Of a stretch of 41,353 bases of DNA, positions 8,084 to 17,783 are shown piece by piece. Below the pieces are notes generated by a model. It did not search any database and was not told the origin of the DNA. It worked only from the letters and a program-made list of their open reading frames with translations. Both the position numbers and the translations under genes were made by a program. The DNA is from a virus, in IMG/VR virus record IMGVR_UViG_3300022851_000006, positions 1-41,353 of that record. One strand, written 5' to 3'. Position 1 is the first letter of the stretch. Each line of letters begins with the position of its first letter.

Positions 8084-8706
8084 TGACAAAGATTTTTGAT
8101 AAAATCACAGGCACAAGCACAAGTTATGATGCAAGCGGTATTACAAATAGCGGAGCGTCATTTACAGTTAATTATTACAAGAGTTGGTATATTGTTATTT
8201 CTGGCATTGAATATCAAATAACAGGTAACACAGCAACGACGCTTAGCTTTGCTAACTCATTAGCAGGTAATGTGGATTATTCTATTGAGTTTATTGCTAG
8301 GGATAGGCTAGCGGAGATTGAAAGCGACTCATCTAATACAACTAAGATGACAGATTCCTTGATTTTAAAGAAATATAATCAAGCTAACAATGATATTACA
8401 AATAAAGTTTTTGCGTTTTTGAAAAACTATTACAAGACGGATTTTGACCCATTGGCTAATATTCTAAATTTAGCACAATTACAACAATCTTTCGCGTATT
8501 ATGTTTTGGCTAGGATATACCAAGATTTGTCAATTGATCAAGATAGCTTTGAGAGTTTTAAGGGCTATAATATGTATGAGAAGAGCTACAATGATGGCAT
8601 TAAGGACTCACTAGCACTATTACAAATTGATTTTGACGAGGACGGAGTAGTTGATAATAGCGAAATTTTAGCAAATGTTTCTAACACTGCTTTTTTATCA
8701 AGATGA
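8083..8706 (+). CDS. Head-tail connector protein with EF-hand-like loop
   Basis: 207 residues. The N-terminal 75 residues are beta-rich. A helical region (about 80-175) containing ILNLAQLQQSFAYYVLARIY follows, as in gp6-like adaptors. The C-terminus has DFDEDGVVDNSE, a textbook 12-residue EF-hand calcium loop (D1, D3, D5, G6, D9, E12). Position after the capsid and small head protein supports a connector role. Overlaps the next start. Confidence 0.62.
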   Translation: MTKIFDKITGTSTSYDASGITNSGASFTVNYYKSWYIVISGIEYQITGNTATTLSFANSLAGNVDYSIEFIARDRLAEIESDSSNTTKMTDSLILKKYNQANNDITNKVFAFLKNYYKTDFDPLANILNLAQLQQSFAYYVLARIYQDLSIDQDSFESFKGYNMYEKSYNDGIKDSLALLQIDFDEDGVVDNSEILANVSNTAFLSR

Positions 8707-9134
8707 TTACAATTAAAAGAAATGGCAATTTTAGGCTAGTAGGTGAGAAGCTAAAGAAATTAGAACAAGAATTTAAGACTGGTAATTTTTTAGAGAGAAC
8801 AGCTCAATTATTAAACAGCTCAATACAATTGAGAGTGCAAAGAAAGGGCGAAGGTTTAGACGGTAAGGTTCTAAGTCCTTACAAGCCTGCATATGCAGAT
8901 TGGAAAAGCAACAAAGGAAGGCAGGTTGGATATAGAGATTTGACTTTTAGCGGTAAGATGTGGCAATCACTTAGCACTAGCAAGATTAGTGGTGGTGCCA
9001 AGATGTTTTTTAACGGTGCTGAAAATGTAAATAAAATGAAAGGCAACGAAGCCAGAACCCCATTTTTTGGAATTGGCAGTAAAGAGAAAGAAATTATCAA
9101 ACGAGAGCTAACAAAATTATTCAATGTCAACTAG
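8703..9134 (+). CDS. Tail completion/virion morphogenesis protein, Mu gpG or HK97 gp10-like
   Basis: 143 residues, basic. It contains AQLLNSSIQLRVQRKGEG, the conserved LTFSGKMWQSL and a C-terminal ARTPFFGIGSKEKEII resembling the 'R-x-FLG' ending of gpG-type proteins. Order between connector and tail terminator fits a head-tail joining role. Confidence 0.65.
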   Translation: MITIKRNGNFRLVGEKLKKLEQEFKTGNFLERTAQLLNSSIQLRVQRKGEGLDGKVLSPYKPAYADWKSNKGRQVGYRDLTFSGKMWQSLSTSKISGGAKMFFNGAENVNKMKGNEARTPFFGIGSKEKEIIKRELTKLFNVN

Positions 9135-9570
9135 TCTTCAAAATATTATCACAGAAATTAAGACAGTTGCTTTGGCAAATGGATTTACAAGCGTTGATGA
9201 GTTGAAGCTGAATTTACAGAAAGTGGCGGATACTGAACTGCCTAAACTTTTTATAAAAGTAGCAGGTATTGATTATGAGAAATTTCAATATAATTCTGCA
9301 GTTGAATTATACAAGATGGAGTTGATTTTTGTATTAGCGGACGGGGTAAATCCTATAACTGATATTAAAACTTTAATGGATGGATTATTAAACAAGTTAT
9401 TTAATGATAATATCCTATTTTCTAGGCTTGCAAAAGGTGGGAAAATTACAATAATTGATTGCGATTTAAGCAATGATAGAGATACTTATTCAAAGCTTGG
9501 CGGAGTTAGTGCCATGCTTAGCGTAAATATAAGTAATATTAATAAATTTGGAGGAGTAAATTGTCTATAA
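9124..9570 (+). CDS. Tail terminator candidate
   Basis: 148 residues, alpha/beta. The N-terminal helix SLQNIITEIKTVALANG and segment TELPKLFIKVAGIDYE fit minor tail or tail terminator proteins lying between gp10-like and tail tube genes. Starts inside the end of the preceding gene. Assignment is mainly by position. Confidence 0.5.
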   Translation: MSTSLQNIITEIKTVALANGFTSVDELKLNLQKVADTELPKLFIKVAGIDYEKFQYNSAVELYKMELIFVLADGVNPITDIKTLMDGLLNKLFNDNILFSRLAKGGKITIIDCDLSNDRDTYSKLGGVSAMLSVNISNINKFGGVNCL

Positions 9571-9758
9571 AAAATAATAGTGCTGATCAAAAACAAGATA
9601 AAATCATTCATCTTGATAAACCAAGAATCTATATAGCACAAAAGACTATTAAAATTATCTGCAATGATAATTTTGAGTTGATAGAAGGGAAAGAAATACC
9701 AAAGGGTATTGAAAAGAGTTTTATTCAAAGTTTAATTTCTAGTAACCTAATCAAATAA
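9561..9758 (+). CDS. Small tail-region protein, TTG start
   Basis: 65 residues, MSIKNNSADQ onward, unrecognised. The TTG start at 9561 is supported by a strong Shine-Dalgarno (GGAGGAG, 9550-9556) four bases upstream, and the frame overlaps the preceding gene's end by 10 nt, typical of coupled phage genes. It lies directly before the tail tube gene. Confidence 0.6.
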   Translation: MSIKNNSADQKQDKIIHLDKPRIYIAQKTIKIICNDNFELIEGKEIPKGIEKSFIQSLISSNLIK

Positions 9759-9767
9759 CCAATAATT

Positions 9768-10637
9768 ATGACACAAAGTAAAGCATTAACTAGTTTTGGC
9801 ATTCATCAAGCAACATTTAAAGATAATTTAGACCCTACATATTGGGGTTCTGCTAAAATACTTGGTTCTGCCGAGGCTGATTTAAAACAAGAATTAATTG
9901 ATTTAGAAGGCGGTTCTTCAATCGTGCCTTGGGGTTCTGCCCCGGGTCGTGCCTCTGGTGAAATGACTTTGACTCTAAAACAATTTGACAAAGAGTTGTT
10001 AAGATTCCTTGCCCCTTGGGTTGCTGGTTCTGATACAGAAACTGCAACAGGTGAAGCCGCAGGATCAATTACTGCAATCACTAATGCAAAAAATGCTTCT
10101 GTTGTTGATGCCACAACTGGTATTGCCTCCGTTGCCGTTGGAACGGCAGCTAATCTTTCGCTGGGTAAATATAAAGTAGTCTGCACAGCAGCAGCCACTA
10201 TTGATATTTATGTTGATACTGATGTTACAGGTCAAGTTGAATATCAAGACTCAACATTAAAGATTAATGCTGCTGCAATCACTATTCCAAGTAGCTCAAC
10301 TGTTGAATATCAAGGAATTACTTTTACAGGTGGTTCTGGGACTATCGGTATGACACCTGGCGATATTGCGACTTTTGAAGTCAACCCAATATCAACATAT
10401 TTGTTGGATTATAAGATTGGCAAATTAGGAGCTTGTCAAAGAGAATTTGAACTAACCATTGTTAGTGAGTGTGTTGGTGGCAAGTTAGTAATAACCAGAT
10501 ACCCTCGTTGTGTTGGTTCTGCATCTATTCTTCCTTCTCACTTAGAGAATGATTGGTCAAGTATGGAAGCAACAATCAAGGTCCTACAACCTGCTACTGT
10601 AGCCTATGTTGCTGAAAGCAAGTTTATTAATCGTTAA
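9768..10637 (+). CDS. Major tail tube protein
   Basis: 289 residues, Ser/Thr/Ala/Gly-rich and largely beta. It contains WGSAPGRASGEMTLTLKQF and a central Ig-like insertion (about 90-195) of the kind often displayed on siphophage tail tubes. Position upstream of the chaperone and tape measure genes and a terminator-like hairpin right after its stop both fit a highly expressed tube subunit. Confidence 0.72.
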   Translation: MTQSKALTSFGIHQATFKDNLDPTYWGSAKILGSAEADLKQELIDLEGGSSIVPWGSAPGRASGEMTLTLKQFDKELLRFLAPWVAGSDTETATGEAAGSITAITNAKNASVVDATTGIASVAVGTAANLSLGKYKVVCTAAATIDIYVDTDVTGQVEYQDSTLKINAAAITIPSSSTVEYQGITFTGGSGTIGMTPGDIATFEVNPISTYLLDYKIGKLGACQREFELTIVSECVGGKLVITRYPRCVGSASILPSHLENDWSSMEATIKVLQPATVAYVAESKFINR

Positions 10638-10648
10638 TTATTAAAATA

Positions 10649-10667
10649 GGGGGCTAATCCTGCCCCC
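10649..10667 (+). terminator. GC-rich hairpin after the tail tube gene
   Basis: GGGGGC (10649-10654) and GCCCCC (10662-10667) with a 7-nt loop, followed by TCCCCTTC. The stem is strong but the tail is C-rich, so partial termination or mRNA protection is likelier than full termination. Confidence 0.6.
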
Positions 10668-10691
10668 TCCCCTTCATCTCTTCAAAAGAAA

Positions 10692-11420
10692 ATGGAACTT
10701 ATTATAAACAAAGCTACATATACATTGAAAGAGATGAACGCACCAAGAAGACAATTCTTTGTTGATAATGTTCTTAGTCATTATAATTATGAAGCCAAAG
10801 ACTTTGACAGTTTTATAAAACTAATCCAAGATGAACTACTAAATAAATATCAAATCACAAAATCAATTCTTCAAGTCAAGCAAGATTTTTTTAAACAATT
10901 CTCATTAAAACTTCATCTAACAATTTGGCAATTCCTAAATCCTAGGGATAAAAAGGAATTAAAAACTGCTGATAATTTAGATATTGAACAAGTAGAATTA
11001 CAGAAATTTATTGAAACTAATTGTGCCAAAATCAAGGAATATTCTGAATATGTTAAAACTATCCCGTCAGACGGGATAGTGGAGGATATAAACGCAATTT
11101 ATTCATATATTGCTAGTACCTATGGCTGGTCGCTTAATGATATTAAAGAGATGGACGAACTAGAATTATTATATTGCTTGGAGCAAGCAATTATCTTGAA
11201 TAAAAAGAAGAATATTGAAGATGTTAATATTCAATCTTTGGCGGGATCATATGTTAGCGGTAGCAAAAAAGCTAAATCACAAATTGACAAGATGAGTTCT
11301 CAATTAAAGAACGAAATTTTGGAAAAACAATTGCAAAAAAACAATCCTACATTGCAAATGAAAAACGAGCTAACAAAAGAGCAATTAAGACAAATAATGG
11401 AGGGTAAAGATGTCAGTTGA
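10692..11420 (+). CDS. Tail assembly chaperone candidate
   Basis: 242 residues, helical and acidic in the middle, located just before the tape measure gene, where tail assembly chaperones are encoded. N-terminal MELIINKATYTLKEMNAPRR is typical of such proteins. No second frame of useful length overlaps it, so a lambda G/GT-type -1 frameshift is not evident. A perfect hairpin sits inside the gene at 11058-11080. Its end overlaps the tape measure start by 11 nt. Confidence 0.55.
   Translation: MELIINKATYTLKEMNAPRRQFFVDNVLSHYNYEAKDFDSFIKLIQDELLNKYQITKSILQVKQDFFKQFSLKLHLTIWQFLNPRDKKELKTADNLDIEQVELQKFIETNCAKIKEYSEYVKTIPSDGIVEDINAIYSYIASTYGWSLNDIKEMDELELLYCLEQAIILNKKKNIEDVNIQSLAGSYVSGSKKAKSQIDKMSSQLKNEILEKQLQKNNPTLQMKNELTKEQLRQIMEGKDVS
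11058..11080 (+). other. Perfect 10-bp hairpin inside the chaperone gene
   Basis: ACTATCCCGT (11058-11067), CAG loop, ACGGGATAGT (11071-11080). The region is coding (reading ...KTIPSDGIVED...). A perfect inverted repeat in coding sequence, immediately after TTAAA, could pause ribosomes or transcripts. Confidence 0.6.
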
Positions 11421-13944
11421 AGAAGAAATTATTTTAAAAGGTAAGTTTGAGAATGGCAAATTAATTGTTGATACAACAAAAGATATTAATAGAAATCTTG
11501 ATCAAATGGGCAAATCTGCCCAAGCCACAGATAAAAGTAGTAGCTCCCTAGTTTCAACATTAAAAAAACTAGCCTCTGTTATTGGATTAACTGTATTGAC
11601 CAGTAAATTTAAGGACTTGGTCAAAGGCTCATTACAAGCTGCGGGTGCAATGGAGCAGGTAGATATTGCCTTGACTACAATGTTAGGTAGTGCAAAAGAA
11701 GCCGCAAGCTTGCAAAAAGACTTAATAGAATTTGCTAAAAAGACCCCCTTTGAGATTGAGGGTATATTTCAAACAACTAAACAATTGCTTGCTTATGGCA
11801 TAGCCCAAGAAGACATTATTGACACAATGGGAACGCTTGGCAATATTGCTGCTGGTGTTGGTGTTGATATGGGAAGATTAGCTCTAGCATTTGGTCAAGT
11901 AAAGACCACAGGGCGATTGATGGGACAAGATTTAAATCAATTTACACAAGCAGGCGTTCCATTATTAGCAGCATTAGCAACTAGCTTAGGTAAAACTGAA
12001 GCTGAAATTTTAAAATTGAAAGAAGCTGGTAAAATTAGCTTTGCACAAGTCAAAACAGCACTAGAAAGCTTGGCGACAGAAGGTGGTAGATTTTTCAATT
12101 TGATGGAAAATCAAAGCAAAACTTTCTTAGGAACTGTTAGCAATATGGCTGATAGTTTTTATCAAGTCAAAATCGCCTTAGGTCAAGCATTATTACCTGT
12201 TGCTAAAAAGGTTGTCAACTCAATGTTGATTTGGTTTGAGAATTTAAGAGTTGTTATTGATAATAATAAACAAGCTATTACTAACTTTGCAAGTATAACA
12301 CTAAAAGCCCTCAACTTATTAATACAGCCAATAAAATTAGTTGCAATTGGTATTAAAACACTAATTTCTCAACCATTGATAAAATGGCTTAGTATTGTTA
12401 TCGGTGCAGTTTATGGGCTAAGGATTGCCCTTCTTGCGTTATCTGCCAATCCATTTATTCTAGTAGCTACAGCAATAATTGGAGCAATTGGCTGGCTAGT
12501 TGATAGCTTTGATTCATTTTCTAACAGCACAAAAATTGCATTATTAGAAGTTGTTAAGGCTTTCAAATTATTGCAACAAAATATCTTTGTTGTAGTTGAT
12601 GCTATATTGGCAAAATTAGCTTTGTTGTCAAAAGTGCCAGGCTTTGGCTGGACTAAAGATTTATCTGATTCATTTAATGATGCAACCGTTAGTATTATTA
12701 ATGATGTTGGCAAACTTAATGCATCACTTGATGAGTTAAAGAAAGACCGTTTTAATACTAAAATCAAATCAAATATTGATGAAGCACCAAGTGCTGATCT
12801 ACCAGATAAGACTCAAAAAGTTAATACAGTTAACACCCCTACAGAAACAGCAGGGGATAAACTCAACTCATTAAAAGCTGAAAACCAATCGTTACTAGAG
12901 GAACAGAAAAACTATTTAGCAGGTTATGTCGCTAATCAAGGCGAAGCAGAGCAGTTGATAAGTGATAATAAAACACTAAAGATGCAAGAAGCATTATTGC
13001 TTGATGGTGATTATGCACTTAGGAAACAAGAATTAAATAAACAACTTATCGCTGACGAAATATCAACGGAAGATTTTAAACTAGAATTACAGCAACTAAG
13101 TAATGAAGCTAAAAATGAGGCTTTACAGACTCAGTATGATGATGAATTAGTATTATACGAAGAGAACCAAATCTTGATGAATGAGACTATCAACGAAATG
13201 CAATTGACCCAAGATGAAACAGAGTTGGAGGCGTTGCAATTAAAAAAAGATGAACAAATAATAATTGATGTTGAGAAAAATGCAAAACTTGTCGAGATTA
13301 AGACTAAGAAAGATACTGGCGATTTAAAAGCAAGAGTCATAAAAGGGAAAAAACAACTAGCAATAGAAGAGTTTTTGAATTCTGAAAATGTGAAGGCTGC
13401 AAAAGCTGTTGCAGGTGAATTAGTAGCTTTACAAAATTCTAAAAGCAGAGAACTAGCGGCGATCGGTAAAGCGGCAGCAATAGTCCAAATCACTATTGAC
13501 ACAGCAAGAGGAGCAATGGCGGCTTTCACTGGGATGACGACAATAATCCCCGGTCCTGCTGGTGTTGCTGCTGGTGTTGCTGCTGCCGCATTAGTAACTG
13601 CATATGGAGTAGAAAAGTTAGCAATAGCGAGCGGGGCTTCTTTTGCAGTAGGAACACCAAATATTCCTAGCGATCAATTAGCAAATGTTCACAAAGGCGA
13701 AATGATTGTCCCCGCTACCTTCTCAGATGCTATAAGGAGTGGTGATTTAACTTTAGGTGGAGGAAATATTGCAAATAATGATAACGGGGTTTATGCTCCC
13801 ATTACTAATATCAATATTAGCTTTGAAGGTGCTCAATTTGTTGGCACAATGAACGATGAAGACATTACAAGTATTGGCGAGCGACTAGGACAATTAATCG
13901 CTGAAAATATAATCCCTGCAATACCAACTAGGAATGCAACATAA
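11410..13944 (+). CDS. Tape measure protein
   Basis: 844 residues. The N-terminal region has the tape-measure signature AFGQVKTTGRLMGQDLNQF followed by TQAGVPLLAALATSLG. Hydrophobic stretches lie at about 325-370 and 705-740, with a long coiled coil at about 475-680. The start is supported by GGAGGG six bases upstream. At roughly 1.5 angstrom per residue it predicts a tail near 125 nm. It fixes tail length and probably helps DNA cross the inner membrane. Confidence 0.9.
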   Translation: MSVEEEIILKGKFENGKLIVDTTKDINRNLDQMGKSAQATDKSSSSLVSTLKKLASVIGLTVLTSKFKDLVKGSLQAAGAMEQVDIALTTMLGSAKEAASLQKDLIEFAKKTPFEIEGIFQTTKQLLAYGIAQEDIIDTMGTLGNIAAGVGVDMGRLALAFGQVKTTGRLMGQDLNQFTQAGVPLLAALATSLGKTEAEILKLKEAGKISFAQVKTALESLATEGGRFFNLMENQSKTFLGTVSNMADSFYQVKIALGQALLPVAKKVVNSMLIWFENLRVVIDNNKQAITNFASITLKALNLLIQPIKLVAIGIKTLISQPLIKWLSIVIGAVYGLRIALLALSANPFILVATAIIGAIGWLVDSFDSFSNSTKIALLEVVKAFKLLQQNIFVVVDAILAKLALLSKVPGFGWTKDLSDSFNDATVSIINDVGKLNASLDELKKDRFNTKIKSNIDEAPSADLPDKTQKVNTVNTPTETAGDKLNSLKAENQSLLEEQKNYLAGYVANQGEAEQLISDNKTLKMQEALLLDGDYALRKQELNKQLIADEISTEDFKLELQQLSNEAKNEALQTQYDDELVLYEENQILMNETINEMQLTQDETELEALQLKKDEQIIIDVEKNAKLVEIKTKKDTGDLKARVIKGKKQLAIEEFLNSENVKAAKAVAGELVALQNSKSRELAAIGKAAAIVQITIDTARGAMAAFTGMTTIIPGPAGVAAGVAAAALVTAYGVEKLAIASGASFAVGTPNIPSDQLANVHKGEMIVPATFSDAIRSGDLTLGGGNIANNDNGVYAPITNINISFEGAQFVGTMNDEDITSIGERLGQLIAENIIPAIPTRNAT

Positions 13945-14735
13945 TGAGATTTTTTGATACTAATTATCTATTTACTAATTTTGGAGGCACTTACACAGCT
14001 AGCAGTGGCAATGCTATTGCTTATTTAGCTTTCAATGAAAACCAAAAATTGTCTTGGCAAACAGCAGGGCAAGGAACAGATGGAACTAGTATTAGTTTAG
14101 AAAGGGTTTTAGAAGCTCCTAATGCAACTAATAGAATATTTGCTACCAATACCAATATTACTGATTTGTCTATACAAGTTGACATCGGAGCAGGTTATGT
14201 CGCTCTCTCTTCTGCTAGTGCTTTTACATTAATAAAATCTAATGCTGGGGATAGTTATTTCTATGAGTTAGCTACAACTATTAGTATTTCTAAAATTAAG
14301 TTTATCGGGAGCAATACCCTTATTGCAAACTCTGAAAAAACTATACAGCAATGCTATGCATTTAATGAATTAGGGCGAATTGCTAATAATAACGATATAC
14401 AACCAAAACGGACAAGAATACAAGCAGTAGCAAGGCTTAACAGTGGCAAATATGATATAATTAATAAAGGCAGGGAGTTTTCTTTTAAGTTGAAATTCAA
14501 GGCTCATTACAACGCGATAGATAATGCAATTATTGATACCGTATTGCAGAGAGAACAAGAGATGTGGTTATGGATTAATGACGATCAAGAAGATAGTATT
14601 GTGATGATGCAAGAGCCATATAGATTTGGAGATTTATACAAAGTTGCATTCCAAAAATCTGATAGCGTGCAATTTAGCAAAAATGCTTTCTTTTCGGGCA
14701 TTGATGTAGATTTTAACTTAGTCGAGGTTGCATAA
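13944..14735 (+). CDS. Distal tail protein candidate
   Basis: 263 residues, beta-rich, first gene after the tape measure, the normal place of the distal tail (Dit-like) protein. It contains GREFSFKLKFKAHYNAIDNA and MWLWINDDQED near the C-terminus, resembling an outer-ring beta-barrel domain. It shares one base with the stop of the tape measure gene. Function inferred from order. Confidence 0.5.
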   Translation: MRFFDTNYLFTNFGGTYTASSGNAIAYLAFNENQKLSWQTAGQGTDGTSISLERVLEAPNATNRIFATNTNITDLSIQVDIGAGYVALSSASAFTLIKSNAGDSYFYELATTISISKIKFIGSNTLIANSEKTIQQCYAFNELGRIANNNDIQPKRTRIQAVARLNSGKYDIINKGREFSFKLKFKAHYNAIDNAIIDTVLQREQEMWLWINDDQEDSIVMMQEPYRFGDLYKVAFQKSDSVQFSKNAFFSGIDVDFNLVEVA

Positions 14736-15961
14736 TGACACTAACAATAACGCAAATGTATGATAGATATTCTGTCAGAGAGTTTTGTAGAAAAATTGAG
14801 ATAAAAAGAAGGAATATTGACGGCACTTATGAGAGCGACTGGCAAGATGTAGTTGATTTGACGGGTTTAGAATTATTAGAAAAATCGGCGGCTAGTATTA
14901 ATTTTAGTATCGCAAACAATAGCTACAACTTTGGAATTGTCACAAGCGGCAATGTTATGATTAATCTTAATTCAAAGAATGGTCAATTTGATGATGAAAT
15001 AAACAGTGGCTCAGTTTTTAAAGGTTTTATCCGTCATAAATCATTAATTAGAGTCAAAGATGGCTATGTCGATAATTACACAACACCCTCCGCTCCTGTG
15101 CCTGTTTATAAAGTTGTTTTTCAAGGATTTATTGATGGCATTGGAACAGCCACAAAGGTTGATGATGAGAACTTTAAGCAAACACTACAATGTCTTGATT
15201 TATTATCATTCTTATTAAAACAATACACCGTTGCAGATGTCTCAACATTGACATCAACAACATTTAATGATGTCGTTTATGAGATAATGAATAGAAGCGA
15301 ATTCACAGATTTCTTTAGCGTTGATGTGGCTAATATATCCGCTGGTTATAATGCTACTTCAATTGATATGTCTCAATATGAAGAACAAACACAATTATTT
15401 ACAGTTTTTGAAAATATAAGTGTTGGGCATTCTTTTTTTTATGTAAAGAACGATGTTTTTTATTATAAACCAGTCAATAGTGGCAATCCTACTTCCTTTG
15501 CCGTTAATGCCAAAAAATTAATCAAATTTAGCCAATTTAATAATGGTATTTCAAATATCTTTGAATTATTTTATTGGACAGACGAACCTACAATTAAATT
15601 TGTCGCATCAGATAATACTTACAATAGAAGCCAAACAATTGATGTAAAATGTGTTACTAATAACACGCAAAGACAAAACCTAATTGATGTAATTGGATCT
15701 GTTGGTAAGTTAAAAAAAAGGGAATTCTTATTAGAAATACCATATTTTATGGATATTTTCATTTTAGATGAGATAAAGGTTGAATCTCCGTCAATTATAC
15801 CTGATGATGCTTTTATATGGGGCATTTCAAAATGGGGAGAAGGTAAGAGATGGAGAAAATCATTACAAGCAGATAGTATTCCTAATAACGCAACTTGGCT
15901 TGTTAGAGATGTCAAGCACTCTAATTTTAAAACAAAAATAAAAATGCAAGAAATTTTATAA
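14735..15961 (+). CDS. Tail tip/baseplate hub protein candidate
   Basis: 408 residues. The N-terminus (VREFCRKIEIKRRNIDGTYE) and later segments such as FKGFIRHKSLIRV and VVFQGFIDGIG resemble gp27-like hub or tail-associated proteins that form the central tip. Immediately follows the distal tail gene with one-base overlap. No peptidase motif seen. Confidence 0.5.
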   Translation: MTLTITQMYDRYSVREFCRKIEIKRRNIDGTYESDWQDVVDLTGLELLEKSAASINFSIANNSYNFGIVTSGNVMINLNSKNGQFDDEINSGSVFKGFIRHKSLIRVKDGYVDNYTTPSAPVPVYKVVFQGFIDGIGTATKVDDENFKQTLQCLDLLSFLLKQYTVADVSTLTSTTFNDVVYEIMNRSEFTDFFSVDVANISAGYNATSIDMSQYEEQTQLFTVFENISVGHSFFYVKNDVFYYKPVNSGNPTSFAVNAKKLIKFSQFNNGISNIFELFYWTDEPTIKFVASDNTYNRSQTIDVKCVTNNTQRQNLIDVIGSVGKLKKREFLLEIPYFMDIFILDEIKVESPSIIPDDAFIWGISKWGEGKRWRKSLQADSIPNNATWLVRDVKHSNFKTKIKMQEIL

Positions 15962-15962
15962 T

Positions 15963-17012
15963 ATGGCGGGAGAATTTACAAAACCAAGCTCAATATTACC
16001 AGCAATTGTAGGGCAAATTGCAAATCCTGATGAGTATAACCAAAATATTGGTGGACAAAGTCAAGATGCTCTAGTTTGTATTGATACTAACGGAGCTTTC
16101 GCAGACGGTGATATTGGTGATGAGACTTTAGGAACTAATGGCACTTTGATAAATAATATTAAGTTGAGAGAAGGTGGTTTTTTAAAATTCTACAATGCTT
16201 CCGGGGTTTTCCAAAATAATGTTAATTTAGGACAAGGAACAGATGGAGCAGTTGGTCAAACCTTTTTACCCAAACAAATCACAATTTCAAACGGCACAGA
16301 CACACAACACGATATTGACCTTACTGCTGGCAACTTCCAATTTGATGATGGAACAGGTCAAGCAGTTTTGGGGGCAATGACAAAGCAGATTGACGCTGTT
16401 TGGGTTGCTGGGACTGATAACGGAGGATTAGACACAGGAACTGTTGCAATTGATTCAACTTATCACTTATTTGCAATTTATAACCCAACAAGTGGTATTA
16501 GTGATGCTTTATTTAGTGCCTCACTTAGTCCAACAATGCCTAGTGGTTATACCAAAAAAAGAAAGATTGCTTCGTTAGTAACTGATGGTAGCTCTAATAT
16601 TAGAAATGGAAGTTATATTTTTAATAGAGATGGGAGTTATAAATGCCTTTATAGTAATAGTATTTTAGATGTGGACACAAGCATTTCAACAACTACTACA
16701 TTACCCACAATAACTGTTCCTAGTGGTATTCTTATTGATGCAATATTAAATTTTATGTCAACATCTCTCACGAATATAGACATACTTGCTTACGGTTTAT
16801 TGAGTTCTCCACTTAGAAATGTGCAAACACCTACTGCGTCAAATAACAATTGGTTCTGTAACCACGATAGTAACTTTTATAGGAATAACTATGGAAGTTT
16901 TAACTTAGAAATTACAACTGATGATGCGACCATTAGAGTTGATTTTAGTACAACTAATGCAAGTATTAGTTACTATATAAGAACAACAGGATTTTATGAT
17001 TATAATTTATAA
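15963..17012 (+). CDS. Tail fibre/tip protein
   Basis: 349 residues, Ser/Thr/Asn-rich with repeated beta segments. The motif FDDGTGQAVLGAMTKQIDAVWVA and the AIYNPTSGISDALFS stretch are typical of phage tail proteins with receptor-binding beta domains. No catalytic motif is visible. It lies between the hub and a DUF4376-type gene. Confidence 0.5.
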   Translation: MAGEFTKPSSILPAIVGQIANPDEYNQNIGGQSQDALVCIDTNGAFADGDIGDETLGTNGTLINNIKLREGGFLKFYNASGVFQNNVNLGQGTDGAVGQTFLPKQITISNGTDTQHDIDLTAGNFQFDDGTGQAVLGAMTKQIDAVWVAGTDNGGLDTGTVAIDSTYHLFAIYNPTSGISDALFSASLSPTMPSGYTKKRKIASLVTDGSSNIRNGSYIFNRDGSYKCLYSNSILDVDTSISTTTTLPTITVPSGILIDAILNFMSTSLTNIDILAYGLLSSPLRNVQTPTASNNNWFCNHDSNFYRNNYGSFNLEITTDDATIRVDFSTTNASISYYIRTTGFYDYNL

Positions 17013-17016
17013 TATT

Positions 17017-17484
17017 ATGAAAATATACACAAAAAACAAAATAACAGGTGAAATTCAAGTCTTTGAGGCAGATAGTTATTTTCAACTCTCAAAGAATATT
17101 AGAGATGAAAATGAACTAGCAACAGATGTAGAGGCAACAGCTTTTGAATTAGAGCAAGCAAAGACCTTAAAACTAACTTCAATAGTTCCTGCTAGGAATA
17201 AGTTTATGTATAGTGATATAGTCTACAATGGCTCTTCGTTTATTAATACATTAACTTCTGGCAATAATCTAACTAGTGCTTTAGCTATAATGGGGTCATC
17301 TATTAATTGGCTTGATGTAACTGGTCAAGCAGTATTATTGACAAAAGCACAAATGAAAGAGTTAGGCAGTTTAATTTTAGCTAAAAGAAGCAGTGGATAT
17401 TTTCAAGAAATTACTTTAATTAATGAAGTTAATGCTTGTATCAATTTAGCACAAGTAGAAGCTGTAAATATAAATTTTGAATAA
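17017..17484 (+). CDS. DUF4376-like tail fibre-associated protein
   Basis: 155 residues from the ATG at 17017 (MKIYTKNKITGE). An earlier in-frame start at 16996 overlaps the previous gene and is less likely. The C-terminal half, LTKAQMKELGSLILAKRSSG then INEVNACINLAQVEAV, matches the DUF4376 pattern of small tail-region proteins often near fibre genes. Exact role unknown; fibre assembly is plausible. Confidence 0.55.
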   Translation: MKIYTKNKITGEIQVFEADSYFQLSKNIRDENELATDVEATAFELEQAKTLKLTSIVPARNKFMYSDIVYNGSSFINTLTSGNNLTSALAIMGSSINWLDVTGQAVLLTKAQMKELGSLILAKRSSGYFQEITLINEVNACINLAQVEAVNINFE

Positions 17485-17492
17485 GACAAACT

Positions 17493-17777
17493 ATGTCAAC
17501 AAAAATATTAGATGCCACGACAGGAAGCTCTGCAATCTTCCATCTTCCTCAAAGGGAGTTAAGTTTTAAATTAGTCATTGTTGGCACTGCTTCTAGTAAT
17601 ATTAAAGCATTTTATGAGCCGTTGCAATTAACTAGAAATATTCTATTAAAGATAAGTGGTGTCACGGGATCGGGTGCTTATGTCAAGTTGCAATCAAAAA
17701 GCAATAACGCTGATGATGATTTTACAGATATTGGGCAAGATTTTAATGATGATTTTACAGGCACAACTCAATTATAA
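17493..17777 (+). CDS. Small tail protein
   Basis: 94 residues starting MSTKILDATTGSS, beta-rich, ending in an Asp/Phe-rich segment (DDDFTDIGQDFNDDFTG). Unrecognised. It is placed 8 nt after the DUF4376-like gene and 6 nt before the fibre gene, so probably a virion or fibre-assembly component. Confidence 0.5.
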   Translation: MSTKILDATTGSSAIFHLPQRELSFKLVIVGTASSNIKAFYEPLQLTRNILLKISGVTGSGAYVKLQSKSNNADDDFTDIGQDFNDDFTGTTQL

Positions 17778-17783
17778 GAAAAA

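Noticed and set aside
9806-10198. 130-residue minus-strand frame inside the tail tube gene
   Set aside because: Antisense shadow of an Ala/Thr-rich structural gene; no start context or neighbours on that strand.
10692-11420. Programmed -1 frameshift in the chaperone gene
   Set aside because: GTT AAA ACT is not a standard slippery heptamer in the reading frame, and no overlapping frame of useful length follows.
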